Position numbers and translations under genes: made by a program
From: Epiperipatus broadwayi
Taxonomy: Eukaryota; Onychophora; Udeonychophora; Euonychophora; Peripatidae
Assembly: GCA_028023455.1 (NCBI GenBank)
Contig: JAQFVV010006274.1
Coordinates: 2,480,001 to 2,544,000, forward strand
Direction: 5' to 3'
DNA length: 64,000 nt
Shown here: one piece after another, positions 45,290-58,690 of the stretch
Layout of the letters: the number at the start of each line of letters is the position of its first letter
How positions within the stretch are numbered: position 1 is the stretch's first letter
The notes under the pieces: generated by a model
Told to the model about the DNA's origin: nothing
What the model saw: only the letters and a program-made list of their open reading frames with translations
The model's database searches: none

Positions 45290-45870
45290 GGAAACAAATG
45301 TCATCAACTCAAATCTCATGAATTCTGATTTATCATTAGTAGCTTGTCTATTGATTATATTCATTTCATTTTATTTATTAAAATTGCCTCCTTAATTTTT
45401 TTTATTATGGTTTCTCTCTTCATAAAGAATCTCAACACGTTCAAGATCGAACATAAATTTATATTCACATACCGTTATATGATCCAAGAAAACTGAAGCA
45501 GTCATTAAAATCATTATTATTTTTACTTTTCACACTCTTGTAAAAATTCATGCTCCTTTAATCTTTTCTCAGTACTGCACCTCGATTCACGTATATATGA
45601 TAACATACATCCACAAAAAAATTGATACATAACATTACTTTTTTGTTTGACAGGTATGACAATCTTAAAATTATTCACTAACTTATTAACATTATTTGTA
45701 ATACAAAATGAAACATTAAATACAGCCTTATATACAAATATATTCTTAAAAAAATCACTTGAGCATTTGAATATATACATTGACGTGAAAGTTTTATTGG
45801 TGGGAGATGCATTATAATTCATAGTAACATTCAAGTTCAACTGCATAAAACATTGAAATAAATAATTCAT
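45290..45870 (-). pseudogene. second Penelope-like element: GIY-YIG endonuclease relic
   Basis: The minus-strand open frame 45870-45523 contains an RT-tail-like part and then VMYQFFCGCMLSYIRESRCS followed by TEKRLKEHEF, a GIY-YIG signature with the Cys-x-Cys spacing of Penelope endonucleases and the RxxKEH motif. Continuing on the minus strand after a frame change are CEYKFMFDLERVEIL, EERNHNKK and NRQATN, matching the conserved C-terminus (compare RKIKEAMLIHKYKHDLINRQ in the element at 8835). It is clearly a different subfamily from that element by sequence. RT palm motifs are absent, so it is 5'-truncated. Confidence 0.7.
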
Positions 45871-45966
45871 GATTCAGAAAATAACATTTGCTTTTAATTG
45901 TATTTGCAAAAATATTTTCATTGTAAAAGAATAAGAATTAATTAATTCTTAAATCTTTTACAACAA

Positions 45967-45969
<3 letters not shown>

Positions 45970-46002
<33 letters not shown>

Positions 46003-46620
46003 AAATTAAATTAACCTTTCATAACAACTTTTTTTTTTTCTCGGTGATGAAAGCTTTTATTCATCAAAAACTTAAAATACACAACAATTAAAAGGTTTAC
46101 AAAAAGATGATTACATGGTAAAATGAAATTCAAATACAATATGGTGAGGGGGAAAGGAATACATATGAAATGGGAAGGTGATATGGAAAGGGTGTATAGT
46201 CCAGGTAAAAAAGAGTCTTTGGCAAGGAGCAATGTTGATAGGCTTGGTAGCCCTGGTGGATTAATAGGAGGATCCATATGTGACATTAACTTTGAGGTGA
46301 ATTGCTATATGTTAAATCTTTAAAGGTTTAAGGGATAAATGAGAAGGTTTCTGAATTATGCTTAGATTCAATAGGCTGATTATTGTCCTTTGCAGATGAG
46401 TAATTTTAGTTTTTCCCATTGTACTGGAATGCCATTATGATTGGTCATGTTGTTCTTTTTAACTTGCTTTTTATAGATTGAGAGAGCAAACCAAAGTCTG
46501 AAAGGGAGAAAAGTCCGGAGGGCAAGGAGATAGAGACTTTGAAATAAGTTCTTTGGTGATGATATTTTTAGTAAAGTTTTGTTTTATATTTTTCAAGAAC
46601 CAGTAAGAACATTTTAAATT
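45970..46620 (-). mobile_element. 3' end of a polyadenylated retrocopy (unidentified)
   Basis: On the minus strand the sequence ends GATGAATAAAAGCTTTCATC, then ACCGAG, then a poly(A) run (46031-46041 and further A/T runs to 45970). This is an AATAAA signal about 20 bases before a tail. Upstream, an open frame 46286-46011 reads PPINPPGLPSLSTLL... . Before that, fragments such as NHNGIPVQWEKLKLLICKGQ (about 46440-46380) and SPF-type residues vaguely recall mariner/Tc1 transposase ends. The family is not certain. Confidence 0.4.
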
Positions 46621-49600
46621 CAGCTGAAGATAAATGTTATTTTATGGAAATGGTGGAGCTGAAAGTTGCTATGAATTATAATATATTCAAATAATTTTAA
46701 TAAGCATATAAATAATATGTGGCTAATAAATATATAGCACCATAAATATATAATCCTATTCATGAAGCAACTAAGTTGGAATGAGCAACTGTAATAGTCA
46801 AACTGTTATTTTTAAAAAAATAAACTTGTAAATAATTTTCACTTTCTCATAGTAATGTCAATTTATCAGTTAGATTTTTTTAAAAAGGTCCAAAATCAAA
46901 TTTTGAAATTTATAAGGGATAAGATTTTATTTTAGGATACTATTCAATAAAGTATTTGTCAAATCAGTTTCAAAGTCAAAAAATAATCAAGGTATAAATT
47001 GTTATTATGATTGCAACTTCAAACTTAATTGTTTCATGAATACGTTTATATATTTGAGTGTATAATTGTTTTTAAAATGAAGAGATAAAATAAATGAAAA
47101 GAATCAGAAACTTTGGTACAGACTATGGAAGTTTTGTAACTGCTTTTTTTTTATGTATGCTTATGTGAATGAAAATTATATCTAACCTCTTACTTCAATG
47201 TTGGTGTAAAAACATATTTACTTATATTTAAAATCATGTATAGATACAAGTTAACAAGGAAAATAAAATACTATTAATAATATATATATATTACAACTTA
47301 GTAATATATAAATAAAATATATATTAATAATATATATATATTACAACTAAGTAATTTATAAAGAAAGTTACAAATTAGTAGTTAAAGCACAGCTCAATAT
47401 TAGAATGGTAATTTTTAAAAAATGTTTTTAAATTTGAATTATTAGAAAAAATAAGGGTTTTTGATAGCAAGTGAACAATTTTAGATTAACTCATTTTATT
47501 TAAAGTGAATTCCATGCACATATACTTTTTATAGTCACAGATATTCTGAAATCTTTTAGTCAATATTTTACTTTTTTGTGATACATCTATAGCCATCAAT
47601 TGTAAAAGTTTGACAAATGAGATGTATTTTTTTTTTTTTTTTTTGGATTATGATTTGACATTAAATTGGCCATAGAGAACTCAAAAATTCAATTAAGCTC
47701 CAATTTTGTTTATTTTACTTCAGAATGAAACTAAAAAATTGTCATTATTATTTTTTAAAAAAAAGAGTTAGAATGTTATTTTATTTAAAAATGAACAAAC
47801 ATGGTTGTTACTTTCAAAATTTTATGTGCTCTATCAAAAAACCAGAATACATTAACAATGAGTTGCATCCAAAAATCTGTATTCTTCCAATTATTACAAG
47901 TAAATGATCAATCATGATATGTTCTATATGTATAACTGATTTCTGAGAAGAGATTTAACTTCAGATACGTATAGGAGGCTTTGCTGAAACAGTTATTATG
48001 TTATTAGAATCATATGATTCTAGTAACATGTAAAAAAGGTCTTAGTATATGAACTAGATTGGTGAATATGCTCTTAAAAGACTTTATATTTAATACAAAT
48101 ATTTGAATCAGGGAAGCCAAATCCACTAGAACAAACAGATATTCTTAAAATTTTATAAGAAAATATTGTTTTTCTCATAAAAGTGGATCTTTTGATTTTG
48201 GGAGTAGTTGATTAAGCAATACAAGAACAAGTAAAATGCAAGTCTTTTTTTTGATAATGGTATTAATAACTCTTATCTTAGTGACAAGATGATGGGACTG
48301 AAGAACTAATTTGAATAAAAATAAGTTTATTGGAATATTGAGAAATACAATTGGAAAACTTAAATAGATGGGAAGGGGATTCTAACAATTAGTGCCTGCC
48401 ATACTGTGGACTATTTTAATTGAGTGTGGGAATGGCTACTTATATTATGATAAAGAGACTTACTAAATATTTTAGTGCTAAGAAAAACTTATTAAGCTTT
48501 ATATAATAGATTTATTAATTATTGTTAGCAGAAAATTAAAAAAAAAGAAATGATAATTTTTGAAGAATTTCTCATGATACTTAAAAAGTTGCGGTACATG
48601 AAAAGTTTTATAATAAAGACTTGTCCATTTCATATATAATCATGTCTAGAATAACATTATTGAATGCTCTTTTGAAACCACATTACTAGTAGTTAGATTG
48701 GAAAAGTTACTGTTTTTACCATACACAGTAATTTTCCATGAGAGAAAAATGCAAGGTGTAAATGATTATAAGTAAACAGTGAGTAATATCTTGGCATTAA
48801 CATTTATGTAGAATTGTTTGTAATGGGACATGGCAGATATATTTGCATGGATATGCCCAAAATAGAGTTTAGTCAAGATCTCTTAAGGATAAGAATTGAG
48901 TAGTGTTAGTTTTATTAATGCAAATTTGTTAAACTCTTATACAAATTAACAAGGTGAGGCATTAGAATATGGTTGAGATTCTTGAATTAAATAACTTTAA
49001 TATTGGAAAATGATAGGCTAGAAGCTGTATGTAGATTTTATTTATTTATAGACTTTGTCAATCGATTCCAGGAATTGTTAATTTCTTGTGAGAATTTATT
49101 TCTAGAGTAGTATGATAGTATAATTGCACTGATCATTAACAGGATGGAATCATTATTTTAATTCTGCAAGTAACTTATAAAATATATTAGTCTCAGCATA
49201 GTGAAGAAACAGATCTCATACCACACACAATTTTCTGCCAAGCTTGTGATCATAATTTAGATCTTAATATATTTGGAATCTTTTTCGGAATTCAAGTAAG
49301 ATTTTTTTATGTAGCTAATTCATATTTACTCTAGCTAACCATTAATTACTGATTAGTAAAAAAAGCAACAATGATTAAAGAGGAATTTGTATAAATGCAG
49401 TTATATTTTATGTTATAAGAATACCTGTTCATATTATAACAATAAATTGCTATTATATAGATAAATAATGTGCTTGCTGCTTTATAAAAATGTTTAATAG
49501 TCAACTTGCCTTGCATAGATTAGCATAATAAACAGAATGATAAATATAAAACAATACTTTCTAGATTGATTCCCAACTGGAATAAGTAAAATAAGTGTAA

Positions 49601-49715
49601 TGTTCAGTTGATTGAAACTGCTATATTTAACCTATCACTCGAATGTCTAAAGCACTGACAGTACAATTATTTCTTGTAGCTAACTTATGAAGTAAACATA
49701 AAAACATATTTAATA
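46621..49715. other. AT-rich sequence without recognisable features
   Basis: A duplicated (TA)-rich phrase (ATTAATAATATATATATATT, ACAACT) is at 47270-47290 and 47323-47348, and a T-run at 47627-47644. No coding motif is recognised. Confidence 0.4.
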
Positions 49716-49910
49716 ATTAGAAGGATTTGAACTCAGACATTTGGGCTCTATACAGCTATCTATTTCATCTTATACAACCAATACACATGATCACATATAT
49801 GTGAAAAAGATTGGAGATTATTTATTTTTTCACATGTATGTGGTTATGTGTATCAGTTATATAAGATGGAGTAGATAGCTGTAGGGAGTTGAAATGTTTA
49901 AGTTCAGTAT
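49716..49910. mobile_element. hairpin repeat (MITE- or SINE-like), complete copy
   Basis: The left arm GATTTGAACTCAGACATTTG ... CTATCTATTTCATCTTATA ... CACATATATGTGAAAAAG is mirrored by a right arm TTTTTTCACATGTATGTG ... TATAAGATGGAGTAGATAGCTG ... AAGTTCAGTAT. This gives a hairpin of about 195 bases with arms near 90. The outer part of each arm contains a tRNA B-box-like sequence in antisense (GGATTTGAACTC). Relatives are at 10785/12329, 31080/32880 and 61775. Confidence 0.6.
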
Positions 49911-52900
49911 AGACAATGTATTTGTATTTAATATTTAATAATCATATGTTAAAGCTATCATCTTCAATAAAGTAAATAATTTCTTTAAATATAGCAAAAT
50001 ATGTTATAATAAATGATGAATATAATGAACAGTTTTTATTAATAAAATAAGGACATTACATCAAATACACATGCTATAACAAATGCTGAGGAATTGTTTT
50101 TAATGGTTTTTATTTTGAAAAGTTTGTTTATATTTTCACTGGGGGAAGATTGTTTATGCATTTTATAGGTCATAATATTTTAAATCTTTTTATGGAATAT
50201 ATCATCAAAGTTTTCTCTGTAATAGTGCATTGCAAAATTGAGTTAGTCTAACGCAAAGCTTTTACAGCAATATTGCATTAAATAGTTCTATTTTAATGGT
50301 AGTGATACTATATTTTAGTTTACATTTTTGTTTCTAGGTGGCAGGAATAATTGAAAGATAAAAAACTATTAAGTGCAAGAGTGAACTTGAGAATTTAGAT
50401 CGACATTATTTATGTTATGCTTAAAGAAAAAATATAAGTTTTTAACTTTTATTTTTATAACTATTTTCATAATTTTAAAAACATTTTTATTAATTTGAAA
50501 CATAATATAATGTTTAATATTAAAATTAGTTTTTAAAGTATTTAAACTTACATGTTAGAAAAAAATTACATTATTTTAATTAAATCATAAATGTAAGCAT
50601 TTTAAAAATTTTACATAATTGTGTTTTAAAAACATTTTTATTTTTTTTAAATATTGGGAAAATAATTTTTAATAAAAAACTTTATTTAAAATGAAAGTCA
50701 AATACATGAAAAATTAATCTTATGATTTGAATTTCCATGTGTTTATATTTAATTGAAAGAAAAAATGGATGCTTTTATTATAAAAAGTTTGTTCATAGTT
50801 TTTATTAATAAAAGATTATTTAAGTTTTTCAAATTTGCATGTACAATGTATAAAAATTAAATAAATTCATTTTATAATATTATTAAATTTATAGTTTTGA
50901 GACATTATATTTTTCTTATTTAAATGATTGTGTTGATTATATTTTTGCTAAAGATACAAGCAAGCCTGGAATGGGTTATGCATATATATATACTTAAACA
51001 AACTATGAACAAGAATATAGAAACAATTATATTAAAATAAAGCATATATCACAGTAGACATTCATATTTAAATTTATAAAAATAAATAAATCGTATCTGG
51101 TTAACATATATTTAAATATTTATTTACTAATTTGAAAATACATTTAATAATTGTGCACTTCATCTTTCTGCTTTCAGTTAAATCAAACAAAATCTAAATT
51201 TACATAAAATAAATTTTAGATAATTCTGATTTGTATTTGTTGATGTTTAAATACTTTAAACAATGGATACAAAATATTTCCTTGAAATTGATATCTTATT
51301 TACAATTCGCAAGTTAATTGTTAAAAATATCTTAGTTAACAGAGTTTTTAAATAGATTCTTCAATTTCTTAAAATATTCATAATCTACTGGTAAGTAATT
51401 ATTATTATTTTATAAAAATTGAGTTTATATTTTATTTTAAAAATCTAATATTTATTAGATTTTTTATTTGATTAGAAAATCAAACTATATAGTTGTTGAG
51501 AAGTTTGATCATAGAAGAGATACTTATTTGCAAGAATTGGGGTGAGACTAAATGGTTTTTAAAATATTAATGAAAATTCTTAATAAATTAGTAAATAAAA
51601 AAACTAATTTGAAAAAATTAAATTTTGAACATAAATTTTAATTTATATATTGTTGTTGATTCCAGTAGGATTTAAAAAAACAATTATCATGTAGATGATT
51701 TGTTTTTCAACTTTAAAGTGTGATGATAATAAGTGATAAAAAATTTGTTGAATAGTTAGCAGCATAAATAATTCACTAGGAAAAGCAGCATATGATTATA
51801 TAACAATTAGTAATTTTAAGTGAATGAACAAAGCTTTATGAAAAGAGCAAATTAATTTTAAATAAAGTCAACAATACAAACATATTTATAATCAAATAAT
51901 TTATTAATTAATGTATATAGTATTCAGCCAAATCTTGCTATTCATTATCAAGACTAATTACATTTAAATAGGTAAATGGAATCTACTTTTTATTTACAGC
52001 TAAACTTTTTAAATAGACCATAAAGTAAATAATAAACAGTGGAGTAAATTTATATATCAGCAGAAAAGTTAATGAAACTCCATTCTAGATGGCTGATTTG
52101 TAAACTCATTGCATTATTTATCTTTGTCTAATTTAATATAATAAACCTTAATAATGGATGGTGAGATTTGGCTTATTAAAATTTTAACATTGTCACTAAC
52201 AAAGTCTTACCATTCTTCCTTGATAGCTTCTGGCAGTTGCTTAAATTATATTTGCTTTATATTACCAATTAAACCATTATTCTATATTATATTTCCATAA
52301 TTTTTAATTTATTTATTATAAATATAAGTTTATAAATGAAAAACATTTTTAAAAATAATATTTCAACACTACAAATAAAAAAAAAATATTTTGTTAAAAA
52401 CACATTTTTATTGGCAATAGTTATACTTTGATCCTTAAGGTAAACATCAAAAAATTTTGCTTTAGCTTGAAGATAGTTATGTCTTCATTAAACTTTACCA
52501 TTATTTTTGTTATTCCAAAACCTCTGTCTTCTTGACTATATAACAAATATATGTAATACAAACCAAGCAAGTTAATAAACTAAAGAAATCATTTATTTTC
52601 TTCCTTTTATTAATAAAATTGTTCTTCCTTTAAGATTATTATTATTGAATTGAGAGCTCTACATTACCTAAATTTTTATTTGATAAAAAGGTCTAGTAGT
52701 TAACTCTTAGTTATATTATTTAATGACTATTTTAAAAAAATGTCAACTTTGAGTTCTACTGTTCATTTTGTCATTTATTATTATTTTCTAACATTCTTTT
52801 ACTCTTCATAATTTATATTAAAATAATCTGAACAAAATGCATGGTCACAGAAATTGTGGGGGGAAGATGTAGTCATGTTACATAAATGTTTGCATTGGTT

Positions 52901-53480
52901 CAATCTAACATCTACATTTGTCCTGGTCTTTCACTCATATATATATATAATTACCAGGATACGTTTTTTTTTTTAAAAAAAAATTGAAATTTCAAATAAC
53001 TTTCATTCATCTTTTATAATTTTTTTAAACAACTACTTGCTATTTTCACACTTTAAATATATGGTGCTAGATATGGGAAACAATGTAAATGAACTTAAAC
53101 GCATTTCAGCTGAAGTAGTTTCTTCAATTGATTCAAGTAATTACAATTACCTTTTTAATCCTTGTTCCATTTACTCATTGAAAGTCACTATCTTTTAATA
53201 AATACACATATGATTATAAATCATACTTTATCAGATTTAAAAATCATTAAATCTTTTTTACACTTGGTTATATATTTTAATTTTTATTGCCGATCAAATA
53301 TATATTTTTGATTATCAAGTATCCTGATTATCTTACTAATCTTCTTCACTCAGGTGCAAGATATTATATATATATTTAGCCACAACTTATCATTGTCACA
53401 TTATAAATATATAGTTAGAGATACCAAAAAAAAGTAAATGACCTTTAATATTATTTTGACTAAACTACTATATTTAGGTA
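49911..53480. other. very AT-rich sequence without recognisable features
   Basis: There are stops in all frames and no conserved motif. A slightly GC-richer patch (52845-52935) is unidentified. Short TA runs occur near 52938 and 53367. Confidence 0.4.
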
Positions 53481-53484
53481 GCAC

Positions 53485-53566
53485 AAGTCGTTGGTGGCCT
53501 AGCGGTTAGTATAACTGCCTTCTGAGCAGCAGGCCTGGGTTGGCTTCCTGGTGAATGCTTTGATAT
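53485..53566 (+). mobile_element. tRNA-derived SINE
   Basis: The A-box-like TGGCCTAGCGGTTAGTATAA and B-box-like GGTTGGCTTCC are followed by GAATGCTTTGATATAT. It is the same family as 14853 and 37340. Confidence 0.6.
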
Positions 53567-53689
53567 ATAAAATTCTTTTAAAATTATATAATGATCAAAA
53601 TTAATTTAAAAAATTGATTCAGTTGACATGTCTCTTAAGAGACATTTATTGTCATTTTTTTCAAATGTCTTTAGCCATAGGTTTGAAAT

Positions 53690-54028
53690 ATGAGAAGTGT
53701 GAAGAGATGCATTTTAGGCATAACAAGAAGAGACCAAAAGTGCAATATATGACTATGAGAACAAACAGGTGTTATTGATATCATTGAAAGAATTAAAAGA
53801 CTGATGTGGAATTGGGCTGGATATATTTCTAAAAGAGATAATAATAGATAAACAAATGAAATCTTAAACTGGACTTCAAGAGATTGTAAACAACCCAGAA
53901 AGAGACCACATGTAATATGGATGAATGAAATAAAAAGAGATGCAGGTATAATGTGGAGAAGAGAGGCTAAAGATTGGAGAAGATGGATTGAACTTGGAGA
54001 GACCTTCATCCTGCAGTGGACTGACTGA
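53690..54028 (+). pseudogene. LINE D polymerase C-terminus (RTE/BovB-like wording)
   Basis: The + frame reads RCILGITRRDQKCNI, EQTGVIDIIERIKRLMWNWAGYISKR, ILNWTSRDCKQPRKRPHVIW, MNEIKRDAGIMWRREAKDWRRW and IELGETFILQWTD, then TGA. This is the common C-terminal module of endonuclease-reverse transcriptase LINEs (R.KW.WAGH, GRP..RW, W.r.A.dR..W). Three in-frame stops (two near 53750, one at 53849) inactivate it. The end is followed by a GATGAT/AATAAT tail (54037-54060), typical of such LINEs. The 5' part is truncated. Confidence 0.75.
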
Positions 54029-54298
54029 TAATGGTTGACAATGATGATGATAATAATAATAAGCAGCTAGAAAAAAAAAACAATTGTTTAAAAAGAAATT
54101 AGAGTAATTCCAAGATAAAAGCAAGATTATCAAATAAAAATTTCAGAAATAATTATTTTAACAAATTTTAATAATTATTATATATAAACCAGTATATAAT
54201 TGTTTAATGATAATAAATTGCTTTAAATATATAAAAATTATTATCCTCTTGTTTAGTTTCTTAACAAATGTTATTTATTCTATAAACTAAATTTTTCT

Positions 54299-54332
<34 letters not shown>

Positions 54333-56170
54333 TATAAACATAAAATTAATATACCTTGATATAAATATATATGTAATTAGCAAGAGTAAACCACTCTCCC
54401 TCATAAATATAAATATTTAACTTGTTATATGTTAGAAAAAGATCAGAAATAGAATAGATAACTTATTCAATATCTTTTGATGTTTATAAGCTTACTCTTG
54501 TCAATATTGATGACAATTCAGAATGAAATTAATCATATGCAAATATAACATTAATATTTAATAAAATAATAATCAATTATACAAAGATGAAGACAGAATC
54601 ATACTTTTAATAACCTTGTTTAATAATTAAACAGAAGTTAATAATGGTATAATTGATTATTAGTTTAATAATTATTAATGTCATATTTTTATGTGGCTAC
54701 TATATTACTTTTATCTGAATTTCAGCTTATAAAGATTAAAAGCTTAAAGAATAGATATACCTATTCTATTCTTGATCTTTTGCTAACATACCAAAAATTA
54801 AAACTAATGAAATATCACATGATGTTTCTGGAGATATTATATAGGACAGCACTGGATAGGAATTTATTAAGCACTATCACCTGGCATCTCTTAATTGCTA
54901 AAGTTTACTATAGGTGGCAAAGTATGCTGCTGAAAATAACAAGAGTTATTAATTCATAGCCTTTAGATGTAGACAAATTTTGTTTATGGAATGAACAATT
55001 TGCAAAGAAAATGTGTGTGTGGATAATTAAATATGATTGAATGATTCATAGTTTTGAAGGTCATAAGTTCAAGCACTAAAAGTGGTAAAGCTGGGTCATG
55101 ATATATAAATCTTGAGATCCAGAATTTATCACTTCACCACTGTATGAAACCACGCAGGGCTATGTAGACAAAAAAAAAATTAAAAGATGGAAAACGTTAT
55201 TTATTTATATATTTAATTAATTTGTTTAAGTGATTAGTTTAAAACTTTCTAAAAATCCAATTAGTTGTTAAATACATATGTTATGTGTGAAGAAATTAAA
55301 AATGTGTATAAAATAATATCATAATGATGTAATAAACAACCAAGGGAAGATAGGAGTTAAGAATAAACAATAAGAAAAACAAAAGATTGGATTTTTTTTT
55401 TTGCAACAAAATAGCACAGCATTATATGTGACTGTTTATCCCTAAGAAAAAAAAAGTCTATGAAAAGTCTATATAATAGGAATAGACTTATTTATCTGAA
55501 CAATAAATTATTTCAAAGTGGATATAGAAATGGATTAATAATATTAACATACATTTTGGAGCTGATAAAAATATGGATTAAAATTTAGTAATAGTAGAAA
55601 AAAAATTAAGTTTAACAGTGATAGAAATTAAATTGTTTGTAAAAGATAAAAAGAAGTAAACTAAGAAAATTCAAAAATTGTTCACAAAAATAAATAAAAA
55701 TAAGTGCATATAACGCAAAGTAAAATGATAAAAAACAAATTAAAATAAATGGCTAGAATTATTTAAAAAATTTTTTTAAAAGATTTTGTTTTACAATCAT
55801 GGAAAAAGTAAAAAAAAAAGGGTCAGATTAGAAATGAGGCAATTAATAAAAAAAAAAAGATAAAATTGAAAAAATATAAATAATCAAAAAGATAAAACTA
55901 TATATAAAAAATTTATCAGCAAATTGAAAAAAACATATATAAATGATTTGCAATGAGACAATTATCTCAGCCACCATACCCCTTATTATAGTGATATAAG
56001 TATACAGTATTTGAAATAAAATAAAGCAATATTATAGAATTGTTGATTAGTATTAGTAGGGAAAATACAAAGAAAAGATTTGATGATAATTTGATAACAT
56101 TTTAAATCATTATCATTCAATTTATATATAATAACTATCATCTTAGTAGCATTTATACCTACAGGCATAG
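54029..56170. other. AT-rich sequence with microsatellite and a possible SINE
   Basis: A (TA)n run lies at 54300-54331. At 55030-55180 a B-box-like GGTCATAAGTTCAAGCAC with a downstream A-run (55171-55180) could be a decayed SINE. The open frame at 54678-54959 is unrecognised. Confidence 0.3.
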
Positions 56171-56183
56171 CAAGATATACAGA

Positions 56184-56186
<3 letters not shown>

Positions 56187-56242
<56 letters not shown>
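56187..56242 (+). repeat. (TA)n(TG)n microsatellite
   Basis: TA dinucleotides to 56214 are followed by TG dinucleotides to 56242. Confidence 0.95.
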
Positions 56243-56244
<2 letters not shown>

Positions 56245-56637
56245 TTACAGTTTTTAAATAGATCCTGAAGGTATTTTATTTCAATTAAAAAAACAGATGC
56301 AGTTTTTAAATGTCATTTTAGATAAAATAAATAATTATGAACTAAAATAAAAGAGAATAGGAACCTAAAAGTTTTGATAATTATATTTAACTTAGTCTTA
56401 ACAGATTTACTCCCCACTGTCTGTATTCAGCATGTTTTGATGGTGCTCTATCTTTTTAATATTTTCTTTATTGTTTTGTATCTATCTAAAACACTATTTT
56501 TCTGATTTTTTTATTCATTTAATGAGAAAAACTGGAATTAAAATTAATATTGGTTTATTAGTTGATAAAAAAATCTGAAGATGTTAGTAAAATACAAATA
56601 ACTTAAATTCAAAGTGGATGACATGCCAATAAACAAA

Positions 56638-57417
56638 CAGGTAGTTTTTTTCTTTCATACAATTTGCCATTTCATACACATTTTGTACTTTTGACTTTGA
56701 TTGAAATATATGACAAAATATGTATATTTTCATGTAATGATTCTCTCTTTCTCATGGATTATTAGTCACTAGTCCCTACCCACTTCTTTGACGTTAACCA
56801 CATCCATTTTTGACATTACAGGTTCAGTCTTGAGCAGGGATGTTTTGAATTAATGTGTCTTGTCAGTTTATATCAGAATGTGTGCTATCAATTTATGTAC
56901 ATTTCTGTTTTGGTAAAAAAATTCACCCCTATTACTTCATAAACATGAGTGAAAAATGAAAAAATAGCAGTGTTGATATGAACAAAAAGAAATCAAATTC
57001 TCATAATCTCCATAACAGAGAGCAAATCATTTGCTTCAATTGATGCTTGTATAATTTAAGCCTATTGACAATATGTTCAATCATGGAATATTTCCAAATT
57101 CATACATTATTAAGTTAATCTTCATTATACTTTCAAACTTTGTTTATATATATTATATTGTATTTAGCCACATATTTTTCTCAATTAAAATAAAAACATT
57201 TTAGATAAAAAATAATTTAAAAGTATGAAAATTTATTATATATTAAAAATTCTTTGAACTTTTTAAAAAAAATAGAAACATAATACTTAACATATATATA
57301 TACATGTATTTTGAATACGGTTTTTGATAATTTTTTTAACACTGCTCTACTTTCAGACATTTCAACTTTCATACATATTTCAAAAAACAATTAAGTATGA
57401 AAATAGAGGACCACCTG
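56638..57417. mobile_element. possible pogo/Tigger-like element relic
   Basis: The termini are CAGGTAGTTTTTTTCTTTCA (left) and, reverse-complemented, CAGGTGGTCCTCTATTTTCA (right), forming diverged terminal inverted repeats of about 23 bases with a shared TCATAC. TA follows the right end. Inside, a fragment at about 56945-57035 reads MSEK, stop, KNSSVDMNKKKSNSHN, then REQI, faintly like the start of a Tigger-type transposase. The evidence is modest. Confidence 0.3.
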
Positions 57418-58169
57418 TATAGAGAATGTAATACAATGGAGCTGACGATGATGCTGATTAATAGATTCTTTATTCTCAAGCTTTAAAATTGAGCTTTTTT
57501 TTTACTTTAAAAAAAAAAATTGTATATTTTCTGTTGCTTATTTACATATTTATGATTATAACATTATCTTAAACTAAGTCAAATAAACTCACAATTATAG
57601 GAAAGCAGAAGTCATGAATGATTTGCTAAAAAAATGATTTCATTAATGCCAATACAGAACTATTTTTTATGATATTTTAATAAAAATAAGTGCAATTTTA
57701 AAATTTAAACCAGAATTTTATTGTTTATGATGTCCAAAATATAATTCATTCCAATTTTAAAAACAGAATTCAAATAAAAAATAATTTGTTCAATATTTTT
57801 TAAATTTGTCATCCAACAAAAAAAATTACTGTTGTTATTAGCATTTCAATTTAGTCATTTTCTCCATATATTTACAAAGTTCAATTATTATTTTTTAGAA
57901 TTGTTTTCATTTATAAACTTATATTTATTTCAATAATAATTTATTAATAATATATAGTGATTACATCTTGATGAAAATAAAAATTGTTCTCTAACATGAT
58001 TATATTAATGTTCTGTTTGACATCTGTCTAGAATATATTATGTGAGCACGACTGTTATACTACTTATGTGGTTGGGTAAAGTGAAGAATGTTTGTATAGT
58101 GTGTGAGATATTCAGAATTTGTTTTATGTGGTTAGAGTGTTTTATATAAGCATAAGTTTAAAATTGCCT

Positions 58170-58690
58170 CATTTAAAAGGTTGAATTGGTTGGAGTAGAG
58201 AAACAGGAAGAAGATAGTGAAATTAATGACCAGGTGTCATCAAAGGCTTTACTGGAGGCAAGGAGCTGATCATATTTCTTGACTTTATTGAGTGTTTGAT
58301 AAAACAACAGTATGACTTGTGGATGTGGTAATTCCATGAGTGTTTTGCAACCTACAATCCATATGACATAAAGGACAATGGTGAAAAGTCTTATAGAAAA
58401 TGTTCCATTAAAGAATGGCATTTTCAAATGAAAGAATCATGTCAGTTCTTATGTTGGAGTTGATGATGATCATATCTATCAGAATTTTAAGTCTGGGGTA
58501 TTGGTATATAATATGCTCTATGGTTTCATCTTTACAGGAGCACAAACCACATATTGGGTCGATGCTAGAAAGACCTTTTCAGTGATGTAGAAACCAATTC
58601 GCGGGAAGCACATTAAGATTAATTGGGTTCCAGACTCCATATTTTGAAGTATGTAATTAATCTGTGGTTGGTTACGTTTATAAACTTATA
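58170..58690 (-). pseudogene. LINE E polymerase C-terminus
   Basis: On the minus strand, near 58560-58490, it encodes DPICGLCSCKDETIEHIIYQ, the zinc-finger-like C-x2-C...E-T-x-E-H...C motif that ends many LINE reverse transcriptases (final Cys here Tyr/Gln region altered). RISLNVLPANWF precedes it. Downstream on the same strand an open frame (58427-58173) reads MPFFNGTFSIRLFTIVLYVI. Both ends are truncated and frames are broken. Confidence 0.55.
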
